64,000 nucleotides of DNA from Saprospiraceae bacterium (GCA_022844565.1 JALHLK010000003.1:62001-126000), one strand, 5' to 3'; counted from the first letter of the stretch, positions 1 to 8,869 are shown. Notes: generated by a model from the sequence alone, not told the origin. Made by a program: numbers and translations.

Positions 1-286
1 CACTAACAAAATTTAACATTTTGCCACCATCTAAAACTTGATGTAACTCAAAAATTGCTGATGTATCAATCTCTTTTAATAACAATTTCTTTAGTGCAAA
101 CATCTTAAATTGATGCTCTTGATTGATAGCATCTTTAGAGTAAAGTAAGTCTGCTATTTCAATCTTATTTGCACTTGAAAAGTGGATTGTATCTTTACAA
201 AAAGGATGGATATTGATATTGGTGAGGACATAGTCTAACTTTGTTTGTTCTATCTCTTTGTCGTAATATATCAGAATTTCTTTCAT
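1..286 (-). CDS. Partial protein, 3' end beyond the window; family uncertain
   Basis: An open frame begins with ATG at 286 (minus strand) and runs without a stop to the window edge, giving about 95 residues that begin MKEILIYYDKEIEQTK. It starts 10 bases after the stop of the FemAB-like gene, so the two are probably co-transcribed. The opening (a short beta strand followed by a region ending in LHQVLDGGKML) faintly recalls the N-terminal DUF7033 part of Bacteroidota polysaccharide deacetylases, which often sit beside FemAB/GNAT genes. That assignment is only a guess, because the diagnostic deacetylase part would lie outside the window. The open frame itself is well supported by length and context. 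Confidence 0.6.
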   Translation of the reverse strand, partial: MKEILIYYDKEIEQTKLDYVLTNINIHPFCKDTIHFSSANKIEIADLLYSKDAINQEHQFKMFALKKLLLKEIDTSAIFELHQVLDGGKMLNFVS

Positions 287-296
287 TTCAACGCGT

Positions 297-1268
297 TTAT
301 ACCTTATTCAAAAGTGATAAAAAGGCTCTAAATAGTCTATTTTTGACTTTTATTACTTGGTAATACGGGGTGAGATTACCCCCAAAATCGCGATAGAATG
401 ACTCAATTCGTTTCAGGTCACTACCTTCAAAATCCAAAGAAATATTTTGTTCCGCGGCATAAACAATAGCTTGCCACAGTAGCAAAGAAGTAGCTCCTCT
501 ATGGGGTTCTAAGATGGTACCATGACTTATCAAATACGCAGTAGAAGGGTCTTGTACCAATAGTAAAGACGTATGTACTAGGCCATTAGGATCTTTTACG
601 CAAAATAATTTTGATAATTTTTTTGAATTTAAGTTATGGTACATTTTGTTGTAAACCTCGAGATCTACATGGTGACTGACCTTCGCTCTTTTAAAAGAAT
701 CCATTACCAAATTGTGATGTTGGCCGATATCGGTATACTCTTCAAAGATTAAGTCTGTTTTTGCTTTACTGATACCGTTTCTTTTTTTTTGTTCAAGATT
801 TTTCCAGGCTGTTTCGATATCAATAGGGTGCTTCAAACGATATGTGTACCTAACTTTTGCGTCATAGCCATCCCATTTGAATATCTGAGTATCCGTGATA
901 TCAGGATGTAGTCGTAGGTTTATATAAGATGCATCAGGGATAGAGGAAATCAATAGAGATGTTATTTCTTTTTGAGTGGATATTATATTTTTTTCATAAG
1001 AATTTGAGACACCATTTATCCAAATACCATGATATGGTGTCATATTGGGGTTTAATATGATTTTTATGCCATATTTAGTTTTATAGTGATACACAATCGC
1101 CCCAATAATTTTACCAGTATGATCACTTAAAGTATTGACCGACCATGAATTGCATACAGCATCTAACCAAAGTGGGTACATAAACACTGATATACTTTTG
1201 TCTGAGTTACAAATTTCTTCCCAGCCAATTTTATTATTTTTATTCAAAGAAAACTTGGTATTTGACAT
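297..1268 (-). CDS. FemAB-like GNAT acyltransferase (Acetyltransf_6 type)
   Basis: A 323-residue cytoplasmic protein with no signal peptide or membrane segment. The second half carries the signature of the FemAB/Acetyltransf_6 GNAT fold: a HGTI strand near residue 248, the RGATSLLLWQAI helix, and DFEGS near 279-283 followed by FYRDFGG. Relatives transfer amino acids from aminoacyl-tRNA, or acyl groups, onto peptidoglycan precursors or polysaccharides; the substrate cannot be read from the sequence. A basic stretch (EQKKRNGISKAK) near residue 160 is common in this group. It is followed 10 bases later by the partial gene at the window edge, suggesting an envelope-glycan operon. The family is confident and the specific reaction unknown. 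Confidence 0.75.
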   Translation of the reverse strand: MSNTKFSLNKNNKIGWEEICNSDKSISVFMYPLWLDAVCNSWSVNTLSDHTGKIIGAIVYHYKTKYGIKIILNPNMTPYHGIWINGVSNSYEKNIISTQKEITSLLISSIPDASYINLRLHPDITDTQIFKWDGYDAKVRYTYRLKHPIDIETAWKNLEQKKRNGISKAKTDLIFEEYTDIGQHHNLVMDSFKRAKVSHHVDLEVYNKMYHNLNSKKLSKLFCVKDPNGLVHTSLLLVQDPSTAYLISHGTILEPHRGATSLLLWQAIVYAAEQNISLDFEGSDLKRIESFYRDFGGNLTPYYQVIKVKNRLFRAFLSLLNKV

Positions 1269-1397
1269 ATACCCCAGTAATTACAATTAAAAATGTTAAT
1301 GCCCAAAGATAGCATTCTTGCAGTAAACACATTGAAATTGTGTGCCAAAATGAAGTATTCTCCATAAAATTAAAATAAAATAAGCACAAATTTGTTT

Positions 1398-1405
1398 TAT
1401 CTTTG
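1398..1405 (+). promoter_or_regulatory. Bacteroidota -7 box (TATCTTTG) before SPOR/rodA
   Basis: TATCTTTG matches the Bacteroidota -7 consensus TAnnTTTG and lies 40 bases before the ATG of the SPOR gene. No clear TTTG -33 element is present at the expected distance. It would serve both the SPOR gene and rodA. Confidence 0.5.
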
Positions 1406-1444
1406 TGGCAATATCCAATTCGATTTAAAAAGTATTAAACTAAA

Positions 1445-1873
1445 ATGAATTCTAAAAATAAATTGTTGTTTTCCTTTCTTTTTTCTTTCCTTTCTTTTTT
1501 AGTCATGGACGTAAAAGCCCAAGGAAACGTCACCTTGGAGGAAACGGGATCAATTTCTACAATGATGGAGAAATTTGTAAAGTTTAATTTGCAAAATGGA
1601 ATGGTCGATGGTTACAGAATTCAAATCATCACTACAACAGATAGGAGAGAAATGGATGAGGCAAGAAAGAATTTTCTCAGATTGTTTCCATCATTACCTA
1701 TCACGTGGAAACATATTGCTCCAAATTATCAGGTTAGGGTAGGAGCATATTGGAATAAAAATGATGCCATTAGTGCAGTTCATGATATAAGAAAGCATTT
1801 CCCGATGTCTACACCTGTTTCTGAATTAATAGATAAAAAAGAATTCTTGTTAATCGAGAGCAATACCAAGTAA
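1445..1873 (+). CDS. Secreted SPOR-domain protein
   Basis: A 142-residue protein with an N-terminal signal peptide (hydrophobic run, cleavage likely after VKAQG near residue 27). Residues about 55-135 look like one SPOR repeat: a first beta strand YRIQIITTT, a helix beginning REMDEARKNF, a second strand YQVRVGAYW and a second helix DAISAVHDI. SPOR domains bind glycan strands stripped of stem peptides, typically at division sites. The gene ends 3 bases before the GTG start of rodA, so translation is probably coupled, which places this periplasmic glycan binder in the same unit as the elongasome polymerase. The fold call is from pattern and is quite secure; a specific role in elongation versus division is inference. 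Confidence 0.75.
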   Translation: MNSKNKLLFSFLFSFLSFLVMDVKAQGNVTLEETGSISTMMEKFVKFNLQNGMVDGYRIQIITTTDRREMDEARKNFLRLFPSLPITWKHIAPNYQVRVGAYWNKNDAISAVHDIRKHFPMSTPVSELIDKKEFLLIESNTK

Positions 1874-1876
1874 ATA

Positions 1877-3280
1877 GTGATAAAAAAGTCTGTAATAAAG
1901 TCGGGTTATGATGGTCTGAGTATAGTGATTTTGTTGAGCCTTATTGTCGTAGGATGGTTGATGGTTTATGCAGCATTATATGATGGTGAGAATATTTACA
2001 CATTTATCGATTTTACTACAGACATGGGAAGACAAACAATCTTCTTAATATTGTCTTTGCTCGTTTTCGGAGTCTGTATGTTAATCGACTGGAAATTATG
2101 GAATACCTTAGCCTTTGTAGTTTATGGCATTTCTATTCTATTGTTGATTTTGGTATTATTTATTGGAAAAGAAATAAATGGTTCAAAGTCTTGGATTTTT
2201 CTAGGTCCAGCTTCGTTTCAACCTTCTGAATTGGCAAAATTGGGGACAGCCTTAGCCGTTTCGTCATATTTGTCGTTTAATAAAAATGACCTCAAACAAA
2301 GAAAAACTTTATTAACCGTTTTAGCAATTATTTTCTTACCAATCATAATCATCCTTGGTCAGCCAGACCCTGGAAGTGCCATGGTTTTCTTTTCGTTTTT
2401 TCTTTTACTTTATAGAAAGGGACTAGACGGTATTTATTATATTGTTGGTTTTTCTTTTTTAGCTATTTTTATTCTTTCTATATTGGTTGGTCCTTTAAAT
2501 ATTGTGATTTACGGATTATTGGCAACCTTTGCAATTTTAATTTTAAACTATAGACCCAATATTACGGGTATAGCTACAGCATTGCTTCCCGTTGTTGCTA
2601 CTTACTTAAGCTATCTTGGTAAGTTTGAGTTGGGTATTTGGTTGATTCCAGTAATTTCTGTAGTTGGTATTTTAGCATTTTTATTTAGTCAAAAAGAATT
2701 AAAGTTAGCTAATGTACTTATTCCAATTGTAACGTTGTGTATAGGACTTGCATATTCCACAGATTTTGCTTTTAATAATTTTTTAAAACCTCACCAGCAA
2801 GATAGGATAAATGTCTGGCTTAGACCCGAGCTGTGCGATCCTAAAGGTTCACTGTACAATCTGATTAATTCAAAAATGGCTATAGCAAGTGGTGGTTTTG
2901 AAGGTAAAGGTTTCCTTAAAGGTGAAATGACAAAATTGAATTATGTGCCAGAACAGCACACCGATTTTATATTCAGTACAGTTGGTGAGGAACAAGGATT
3001 TATTGGAGGCTTCAGTGTGATTTTATTATTTACTTTACTCATTATTCAATCTATACGAATTGCAGAGCGATCTCGGTTGGAGTTCATAAGAAATTATGCC
3101 TATTCTGTAGCAGGTATTTTGTTTATACATTTCTTTATCAACATAGGCATGACTATCGGTCTTATGCCAGTGATTGGTATTCCACTTCCTTTTATCTCAA
3201 AAGGAGGAACTTCCCTTATTTCATTTACATTGCTAGTGGCCATTATGATAAGAATGGACGCTGCAAAAAACAGAACTTAG
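1877..3280 (+). CDS. rodA: Peptidoglycan glycosyltransferase RodA (SEDS family)
   Basis: A 467-residue polytopic inner-membrane protein of the FtsW/RodA/SpoVE (SEDS) family, which polymerises lipid II during side-wall growth together with a class B PBP. Visible signatures are FQPSELAKLG near 110-120, QPDPGSA near 162-168 carrying the conserved catalytic Asp region, HTDFIFSTVGEEQG near 365, and LPFISKGGTSL in the last periplasmic loop. The start is GTG at 1877, three bases after the upstream stop; no strong ribosome-binding site is visible, consistent with translational coupling. The gene is somewhat longer than E. coli RodA, with extra membrane segments around residues 185-300, as is usual in Bacteroidota. 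No PBP2 or mre gene is in view. Confidence 0.92.
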   Translation: MIKKSVIKSGYDGLSIVILLSLIVVGWLMVYAALYDGENIYTFIDFTTDMGRQTIFLILSLLVFGVCMLIDWKLWNTLAFVVYGISILLLILVLFIGKEINGSKSWIFLGPASFQPSELAKLGTALAVSSYLSFNKNDLKQRKTLLTVLAIIFLPIIIILGQPDPGSAMVFFSFFLLLYRKGLDGIYYIVGFSFLAIFILSILVGPLNIVIYGLLATFAILILNYRPNITGIATALLPVVATYLSYLGKFELGIWLIPVISVVGILAFLFSQKELKLANVLIPIVTLCIGLAYSTDFAFNNFLKPHQQDRINVWLRPELCDPKGSLYNLINSKMAIASGGFEGKGFLKGEMTKLNYVPEQHTDFIFSTVGEEQGFIGGFSVILLFTLLIIQSIRIAERSRLEFIRNYAYSVAGILFIHFFINIGMTIGLMPVIGIPLPFISKGGTSLISFTLLVAIMIRMDAAKNRT

Positions 3281-3393
3281 ACATAGATTTAAGCAAAGAA
3301 AATATTTGATCTAAATATTTATCTCATTAGTATTTAAAAAATATTAGTTTTATGGGTTTGGATCAAAAAGTTTAAAGAATAAGTACTTTGAGT

Positions 3394-4656
3394 ATGATAA
3401 GATTTATTTTATGTGGTTTGTTTTTAATTTTTATTTATAATGTTAATGGCCAGCCTTTTTATAACAAATTTGAAAAGTTCACACTAAGTCCTGCCCAAAG
3501 GAGCAATGTTATCAACATGAAAGTTGAAGCATTGGAGACGCCAGAATTGGTAGCAGTATCTTTAAAATGGAATGGAATTAGGAAAATAAGTGGGCCAAGT
3601 TTTAAATTGCAGTACTTATCGTATGAAAATAAATGGTCAGAGGAATTAACATTTATAAACGATACTCATCTCGAAACGGATGGTTCTTGGGGTACATTCC
3701 TGCCTTTATACATTCCTGAAAATGCTAAAGAAATCAAAATACTTCCTTCTAATTTAATTGAGGAGATCGATGTGACTTCAAATATTTTTATAGTGCCAAT
3801 GCAAAAATCTTTAACAGATAAAACTTCTGAGATGTCAAGTTTAGCAAATTGCTTTTGTGATACTTTACTTTTTAAAAGTCGAGATCAATGGCAAGCTCCT
3901 AATACCTCCGTATCATACAGGTATGCAGATGTAACGCATTTGATTGTACATCATGCCGCTAGTACAAACACGTCTAATAATTGGGCGAATGTAGTCTTAA
4001 GTATTTGGAATTTTCATGTGAATACAAACAATTTTTCTGATATTGCCTACAACTGGTTGATCGACCCAAACGGTGTGCTTTATGAAGGTAGAGGTGGAGG
4101 TAATAATGTAGTAGGTGCTCACTTTTGTGGTAAAAATACAAATACCATGGGCGTATGTATGTTAGGTAATTTGAGTACCGTTGAGCCTACAGAGGCAGCA
4201 TTAAAGACATTAAGGCAGATTTTATTTTGGAAATCTTGTGATAGTAAGATAAACCCGATGACTCAAAGTACTCATTCTGGGGTAAACATTAATAATATAA
4301 GTGGGCATAGAGATGGGTGTGCTACGGAGTGCCCTGGCAATTTTATGTATCCAAAGTTGTTAGAATTACGATCATTGGTCAAGGCATCCATTGATGCTTG
4401 TTCTGTAACTGGAATCGATGAAAAGATGGAGGATCAATACGTTATTACACCTAATCCTATTAAAGATGTTTTAGAAATTCCTGAGGATACAAAATGGATA
4501 AAGATATTTGACTTTAACGGTAAGCTTTATCTTTACACATCCTTTTTAATAGAAAATAAAGTTAATGTCGAACATTTACTCGAGGGAAGTTATATCGTCC
4601 AAATATTGGATAAGCATGGACAACTGCACAGTGGAAAAATGATAAGAGTTAATTAA
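3394..4656 (+). CDS. N-acetylmuramoyl-L-alanine amidase with T9SS sorting domain
   Basis: A secreted protein of about 420 residues. ATG at 3394 is preferred to the in-frame TTG at 3388, since it leaves a compact signal peptide ending near NVNGQ. After an N-terminal beta-rich region, residues about 180-325 form an Amidase_2/PGRP domain: THLIVHHAAS with a zinc His, GAHFCGKNTNTMGVC, GHRDGC with the second His, and TECPGN with the Cys ligand. Residues about 345-420 (TPNPIKDVLEI through SGKMIRVN) form a type A Por secretion sorting domain, so the protein should cross the outer membrane by T9SS. It presumably cleaves peptidoglycan outside the cell, for defence, predation or wall scavenging. Its 3' end overlaps the convergent LacI gene by 8 bases. 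Confidence 0.88.
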   Translation: MIRFILCGLFLIFIYNVNGQPFYNKFEKFTLSPAQRSNVINMKVEALETPELVAVSLKWNGIRKISGPSFKLQYLSYENKWSEELTFINDTHLETDGSWGTFLPLYIPENAKEIKILPSNLIEEIDVTSNIFIVPMQKSLTDKTSEMSSLANCFCDTLLFKSRDQWQAPNTSVSYRYADVTHLIVHHAASTNTSNNWANVVLSIWNFHVNTNNFSDIAYNWLIDPNGVLYEGRGGGNNVVGAHFCGKNTNTMGVCMLGNLSTVEPTEAALKTLRQILFWKSCDSKINPMTQSTHSGVNINNISGHRDGCATECPGNFMYPKLLELRSLVKASIDACSVTGIDEKMEDQYVITPNPIKDVLEIPEDTKWIKIFDFNGKLYLYTSFLIENKVNVEHLLEGSYIVQILDKHGQLHSGKMIRVN

Positions 4657-5626
4657 TTTTTATGTCTTCTGTTTTCCAATTCTCGTATTCAGTAGTTTCG
4701 ATATTGTGTAATAATACTTCAGCGGTAATAGCCCCTAATTCAAAAGCGGGCTGTTTTATCGAAATGATTGGAGGTGATATTAGATCAGCTGTACTTAAAT
4801 TAGTGAAGCCAAATTGAGTTATAATATGATCATTTGGCATTAAGTCATTTAAAGCTCTACAAGTATCAATTGTGATTTTATCACTACTTGTAAATATGGC
4901 GTCTATCTTAAAATTTTCAATTAGACATTTTACTGCATTATGTGCCTGTAATGGATCATAATTACAAATTTTTAATAATCTTTTATCAAATTGGAGGTGA
5001 TTATCTTTTATACATTGCACAAAACCTTCATGGCGTTCTCTAATGTTGTTGAGATTAAGCGGGGTGGCAACATGTGCAAATTTTTTAAATCCTCTATCAA
5101 TCATCTGTTGAGTACATTCATACGCAAGTCTAAAATTATCTACAGTGATCCTAGGCGCCCCTTCAAATGTAGGAACCCTATCAAAAAAAACAATTGGAAA
5201 TTTATCATCTATTAGTTTGATCACGTGATCAAAATTGTCTGTCTGCCCAGAAAGTGAAATAGCTATACCATCTACTCTTCTTCCCAAGGCTTGAAGTACT
5301 TCTTCTACTTCTCTGTTGTAAGTCTCTTGGGTTTGGAATATAATAATGTGGTAACCTTTTTTATGAGCTATGGAATCAATGCCTGCAATTACATCTGAAA
5401 AAAAACTATTGTGAAGCGTTGGAACAACTATGGCTATGGATTTATTTATTTTGCCTCGCAAGCTCAATGCCATAGGATTAGGGATGTAGTTTATGGCTTT
5501 TGTATATGCAAGAATCTTTTGTTTAGTTTTGAGACTGATTTCTTTGTTATCACTAAGTGCTCTTGATACAGTAGATGTGGAGACTCCTAGCGTTTTTGCT
5601 ATATCCTTTATTGTTTTATTTTGCAA
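4649..5626 (-). CDS. LacI-family transcriptional regulator
   Basis: A 325-residue regulator. Residues 1-50 are a textbook LacI helix-turn-helix (TIKDIAKTLGVSTSTVSRAL followed by the hinge helix region PNPMALSLRG). Residues 60-320 are a periplasmic-binding-protein-like ligand domain, beginning SIAIVVPTLHNSFFSDV and containing VDGIAIS and DAIFTSSD. Such proteins usually control carbohydrate uptake or degradation genes and respond to a sugar. No sugar operon adjoins it, so the target is unknown; the GH32 gene at 54.1 kb is the only glycosidase in view and is far away. It is divergent from the DUF4440 gene and convergent with the amidase. Confidence 0.9.
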   Translation of the reverse strand: MQNKTIKDIAKTLGVSTSTVSRALSDNKEISLKTKQKILAYTKAINYIPNPMALSLRGKINKSIAIVVPTLHNSFFSDVIAGIDSIAHKKGYHIIIFQTQETYNREVEEVLQALGRRVDGIAISLSGQTDNFDHVIKLIDDKFPIVFFDRVPTFEGAPRITVDNFRLAYECTQQMIDRGFKKFAHVATPLNLNNIRERHEGFVQCIKDNHLQFDKRLLKICNYDPLQAHNAVKCLIENFKIDAIFTSSDKITIDTCRALNDLMPNDHIITQFGFTNLSTADLISPPIISIKQPAFELGAITAEVLLHNIETTEYENWKTEDIKIN

Positions 5627-5755
5627 TTTTACTTCTTTATTGAGATCATAAAAGTAGTGGAAAAATATAATTTGATGCTACTAGAATTATCTTTTTATGG
5701 CTTATTTCTTATTTTATACATTATAATTCAAAAAAAATTATGGTATGATGAAATT

Positions 5756-5763
5756 TATATTTG
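5756..5763 (+). promoter_or_regulatory. Bacteroidota -7 box (TATATTTG) before the DUF4440 gene
   Basis: TATATTTG fits TAnnTTTG and predicts transcription starting near 5770. This lies downstream of an in-frame ATG at 5745, so that ATG cannot be in the transcript made from this promoter. It supports the ATG at 5835 as the true start of the following gene. Confidence 0.5.
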
Positions 5764-5834
5764 CAGCCTTGCATGTAAGATCAAAAAGTTACGTTTTAAT
5801 ATTTAAATACCATTCACAAGTTGAATATTTAGAA

Positions 5835-6263
5835 ATGAAAAATATATTTATTGCAGTTTTATTGATGTTCGTGCTCTCTTCAATGCAAGGCCAAAACAAA
5901 AAGATTAAAAGTCTTGAGAATTCGTTTGATAAGCTCATTGAATTGTTAGAAAATCCGAGTGAAATAGGCTTGAAAAATCTTATTTCTCCTGATGTGGTTT
6001 ACAGTCATTCTTCAGGTAAAGTTGATACAAGGGAATCTCTTATGTCGGGATTACTAAGTGGAGAATCAGATTTTGTCAAAATTGACATTAGTAATAGAGT
6101 AATTAAAAAAGTTGGGAAGTCAAGTTATGTAGTTACTCACAACTTAAGTGCATCTACTAATAACGGAGGAAAGCTAGGTGAAATAAAACTATTCGTTCTG
6201 ACCGTTTGGGAAAACAAAAAGGATAATTGGCAACTTATAGCAAGACAAGCTACAAAGATTTAA
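5835..6263 (+). CDS. Secreted DUF4440 / NTF2-like protein
   Basis: A 142-residue protein with a signal peptide (MKNIFIAVLLMFVLSSMQGQ). The mature part has the alpha+beta cone layout of the SnoaL/DUF4440 branch of the NTF2-like fold: an N-terminal helix (LENSFDKLIELLE), then LISPDVVYSHSSGKVDTRESLMSGL, and closing strands ending in WQLIARQATKI. In this group the SHSSGKVD segment surrounds the pocket opening, but members range from enzymes to ligand binders, so no reaction can be assigned. The upstream ATG at 5745 would add 30 residues and destroy the signal peptide. The gene stands alone, divergent from the LacI regulator. Confidence 0.75.
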   Translation: MKNIFIAVLLMFVLSSMQGQNKKIKSLENSFDKLIELLENPSEIGLKNLISPDVVYSHSSGKVDTRESLMSGLLSGESDFVKIDISNRVIKKVGKSSYVVTHNLSASTNNGGKLGEIKLFVLTVWENKKDNWQLIARQATKI

Positions 6264-6383
6264 TTGGGAGATATAAAATTGGTGGGCAAAACATAAATAA
6301 CTTTATATAATACTTTTTACTAGTTAAAGTGTCCAACCATTTTTTTAAAGCTAAAAGCTAACTGCTCAAGTCTAATAGCTTTT

Positions 6384-6417
6384 TTTGAGTCAAAGGAAAT
6401 TTTTATTTGTATCTTTG
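6384..6417 (+). promoter_or_regulatory. Promoter with -33 TTTG and -7 TATCTTTG before the DEAD-box gene
   Basis: TTTG at 6384-6387 is followed 22 bases later by TATCTTTG at 6410-6417, close to the Bacteroidota consensus spacing. Predicted initiation is near 6424, giving a leader of only about 14 bases before the TTG start at 6438. Confidence 0.6.
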
Positions 6418-6437
6418 CAAAAAATTAAAAAGAAAAA

Positions 6438-7766
6438 TTGATATTCGAAGATCTTAATATAAATAAGCAACTATTCAATGCCTTGAATGATCTTGGCATC
6501 ATATATCCAACCCCAATACAGCGAGCTACTTTTGCAAAGGTAATGTCCGGAAAGGATATCGTTGGTATTGCACAAACGGGTACAGGTAAGACATTTGCAT
6601 ACTTACTACCTTTATTGCGTTTGTGGAAGTTTACTACAAACAAAGCACCTACAGTAGCCATTATAGTGCCAACTAGAGAATTGGTGGTACAAGTAGTGGA
6701 AGAGATTCAAAAACTTACACCTTATATGAGTGTAAGAGTAGCTGGAGTATATGGAGGTGCTAATATCAACGCTCAGGCTAAATTGATTTATGATGGCTTA
6801 GACTTTCTAGTAGGTACACCTGGTAGATTGATGGATTTATCATTGAATGGAGCATTAAATCTTAGGAACGTTAAGAGTTTTGTAATCGACGAGGTTGATG
6901 AAATGCTCAACCTTGGTTTTAGAACCCAACTAAAGAACATATTTGATCTTCTCCCAAGTAAGAGGCAAAATATTATGTTTTCAGCCACTTTATCAGACGA
7001 TGTAAGCAAATTGATTGACGACTATTTTGAAGATGTAGTGAGAATAGAAATTGCACCAAGTGGCACACCTGTCGAGAAAATTGCCATGTTCAATTATAAA
7101 GTAAAAAACTTCTATACTAAAATAAATCTTTTGAAGCATCTCCTCCAAACAGATACTTCGATGGAAAAAGTCCTTGTCTTCATTAACAGCAAGGTTTTGG
7201 CAGATAAAATATTCGAAATAATCGCTCCACATTTTGAAAATAAAATTGGAGTCATTCATTCGAATAAAAGTCAAAACAATAGATTTAATGCCATAAATGG
7301 ATTTGCGGACGGTACAACCAAAGTTCTCATTGCAACGGATATTATAGCGAGAGGTCTCGACATTGAGGGTGTTTCGCATGTTATCAATATGGATACACCG
7401 ACTATTCCAGAAGATTACATCCACAGAATTGGCCGAACTGGTAGAGCCGATGCTACAGGTGTTGCTATAACCTTCACGACCCCTAAAGAAGAAATGTATT
7501 TAGTCATTATTGAAGACATGATGCAAAAGATGGTAGATGAATTGCCTTTTCCACAGGAAGTTGAAGTCTCCAATGTTTTTATCGAAGATGAAAAAGAAAC
7601 TTTTTTTCAAAAGAATTACTTGGGAGAAACAAAACTAAAAAAGTCTCAAGGTGCTTTCCATGAAAAAGGTCAAAAAAAGAAGAAAATTAATGCAGGTGGA
7701 TTCGCAACAAAAACAGCTGCAAAGATTAAATCTCTGGGTGCCAAAAAATATCGGAATACTCGGTAA
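6438..7766 (+). CDS. DEAD-box ATP-dependent RNA helicase
   Basis: A 442-residue RhlE/CsdA-type helicase. Motifs are in order: Q motif PTPIQ near 24-28, Walker A AQTGTGKT at 45-52, PTREL, TPGR, motif II written DEVD (151-154) instead of DEAD, SAT, ARGLDIEGV and HRIGRTGRA, then a lysine-rich tail that probably binds RNA. DEVD is a conservative change that keeps both acidic residues, so activity is expected. The start codon is TTG at 6438, in the position where relatives begin with M-x-FEDL, and a promoter lies directly upstream. The likely job is unwinding structured mRNA or rRNA during ribosome assembly or cold adaptation. Confidence 0.9.
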   Translation: MIFEDLNINKQLFNALNDLGIIYPTPIQRATFAKVMSGKDIVGIAQTGTGKTFAYLLPLLRLWKFTTNKAPTVAIIVPTRELVVQVVEEIQKLTPYMSVRVAGVYGGANINAQAKLIYDGLDFLVGTPGRLMDLSLNGALNLRNVKSFVIDEVDEMLNLGFRTQLKNIFDLLPSKRQNIMFSATLSDDVSKLIDDYFEDVVRIEIAPSGTPVEKIAMFNYKVKNFYTKINLLKHLLQTDTSMEKVLVFINSKVLADKIFEIIAPHFENKIGVIHSNKSQNNRFNAINGFADGTTKVLIATDIIARGLDIEGVSHVINMDTPTIPEDYIHRIGRTGRADATGVAITFTTPKEEMYLVIIEDMMQKMVDELPFPQEVEVSNVFIEDEKETFFQKNYLGETKLKKSQGAFHEKGQKKKKINAGGFATKTAAKIKSLGAKKYRNTR

Positions 7767-7771
7767 ATTAC

Positions 7772-7783
7772 GCTAGTGCTCCG
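7772..7783. repeat. Relic of the MITE-like end also seen at 56.55 kb
   Basis: The 12-mer GCTAGTGCTCCG is identical to the left tip (56553-56564) of the element at 56.5 kb. No matching opposite end is seen before the next gene, so this is either a decayed end or chance. The rest of the gap (7767-8023) holds two short hairpins, 7802-7837 and 7921-7939, and no gene. Confidence 0.3.
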
Positions 7784-8023
7784 ATTTACGCCCCGATAGT
7801 CGCAGTAATGCAAAGGCCTCACAAGTTTTGCAACTGCTATCCTAATATTTTATGAATTTGAAATTATGTGGCAGCATATGAGCATTTAATTTACATACTA
7901 AAAGTGCTCGATGTGTAGCATCGCAGATGTAAACTGCGAAGAACAACGATTAAAATTCTGGATTTCTAAGAAATACGGAACCAAAATGTTTATTATCGTG
8001 TTTTGAGATGTAAATTAGATGAT

Positions 8024-8443
8024 ATGGGATTAGTACATGCAGAAATAGAAATCATCAATGGAGGAGACCTAGAGATGGTCAGACGTAATTTGATGGATAA
8101 AGATGAAATCAGACGTATGTCTATCTACATGCTGGTGGATTCAGGAGCTTATAATTTATGCATCAATGAAGTCATCCAAGAGCAAATGGAATTTCCAATT
8201 GTAGAGAAACGTAAAGCACAAATGGCTAATGGTTCAATAGAAGAATTTGATGTAGTAGATAATGTGCAAGTTCGTTTTAAAAATCGAGCTACTACGTGCA
8301 GAGCCATGGTATTACCTGGTGATTCTGAGCCACTTTTTGGAGCAATACCTATGGAAGATATGGATTTGATAATCCACCCTTTAAAGCAAGAACTTTTAGT
8401 TAATCCCGAGCATCCATATTTTGCACAAATGTCGCTTAAGTAG
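8024..8443 (+). CDS. Small clan AA (retropepsin-like) aspartic protease
   Basis: A 139-residue soluble protein. The motif LVDSGA (catalytic Asp near residue 39) is the retropepsin D-[ST]-G triad; the rest, ANGSIEEFDVVD, CRAMVLPGD and GAIPMEDMDLII, matches the stand-alone bacterial clan AA family. One D-S-G per chain means it must act as a homodimer. ATG at 8024 (MGLVHAEIEI) is preferred to the upstream TTG at 8003, because family members begin MGLV. Family members are widespread in genomes of Bacteroidota and Cyanobacteria with unknown substrates. It has no operon partner here: the helicase ends 257 bases upstream and the next gene converges. Confidence 0.8.
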   Translation: MGLVHAEIEIINGGDLEMVRRNLMDKDEIRRMSIYMLVDSGAYNLCINEVIQEQMEFPIVEKRKAQMANGSIEEFDVVDNVQVRFKNRATTCRAMVLPGDSEPLFGAIPMEDMDLIIHPLKQELLVNPEHPYFAQMSLK

Positions 8444-8497
8444 GACAAGACCGGTGGTCAAAGTATATGACTTCGATCCCATAAGCATTATTATTAG

Positions 8498-8869
8498 TTA
8501 AAACTCACAATATTCTTTCCTACCAAATAACTTGTATCTATGTTTAGCTATGAAATTATATAAAGAATCTCTAATAAACTTGGGTATATAGATCAATACA
8601 TATAAACCACTCCAAGGTTTACCCAATATTTTCATTATAGTAAGCGCTGCATCAGATTTGATCAATATTTTTTCACCCAATATTAACCCTACAGTGCCAT
8701 TTTCATCCATAACAAAGAGATGATGAAATTGCTTACCATATTCACTTTGGTAAGGTTCAAATTTGAATTTTTTGTTATGGTCTCTTTTTTTTATAAAACT
8801 TACGAATGTATCACACAACATACAGGTACCGTCAAATAAGATTACAGCTTGGGTTTCATTTTTTTTCAT
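8498..8869 (-). CDS. DCC-family thiol-disulfide oxidoreductase (DUF393)
   Basis: A 123-residue protein with the family hallmark DGTCMLCD (residues 13-20, the CxxC redox pair at 16 and 19), followed by FVSFIKKRD and the later block KSDAALTIMKILG. DCC proteins are thioredoxin-like and of uncertain substrate. It overlaps the upstream DUF2520 gene by 14 bases, and that gene in turn overlaps ccmF, so it is the last member of a cytochrome c maturation operon. A role in keeping apocytochrome haem-binding cysteines reduced is an attractive inference from this context, though no signal peptide is seen. Confidence 0.85.
   Translation of the reverse strand: MKKNETQAVILFDGTCMLCDTFVSFIKKRDHNKKFKFEPYQSEYGKQFHHLFVMDENGTVGLILGEKILIKSDAALTIMKILGKPWSGLYVLIYIPKFIRDSLYNFIAKHRYKLFGRKEYCEF

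Noticed and set aside
3309-3330. Terminator after rodA
   Set aside because: The AAATATTT hairpin is A/T only and lacks a T run, so it is too weak to call.
3388-3393. TTG start for the amidase
   Set aside because: ATG two codons later gives the same signal peptide and is the more usual start.
4991-5215. Plus-strand frame inside the LacI gene
   Set aside because: It is the complementary shadow of a clear LacI ligand-binding domain.
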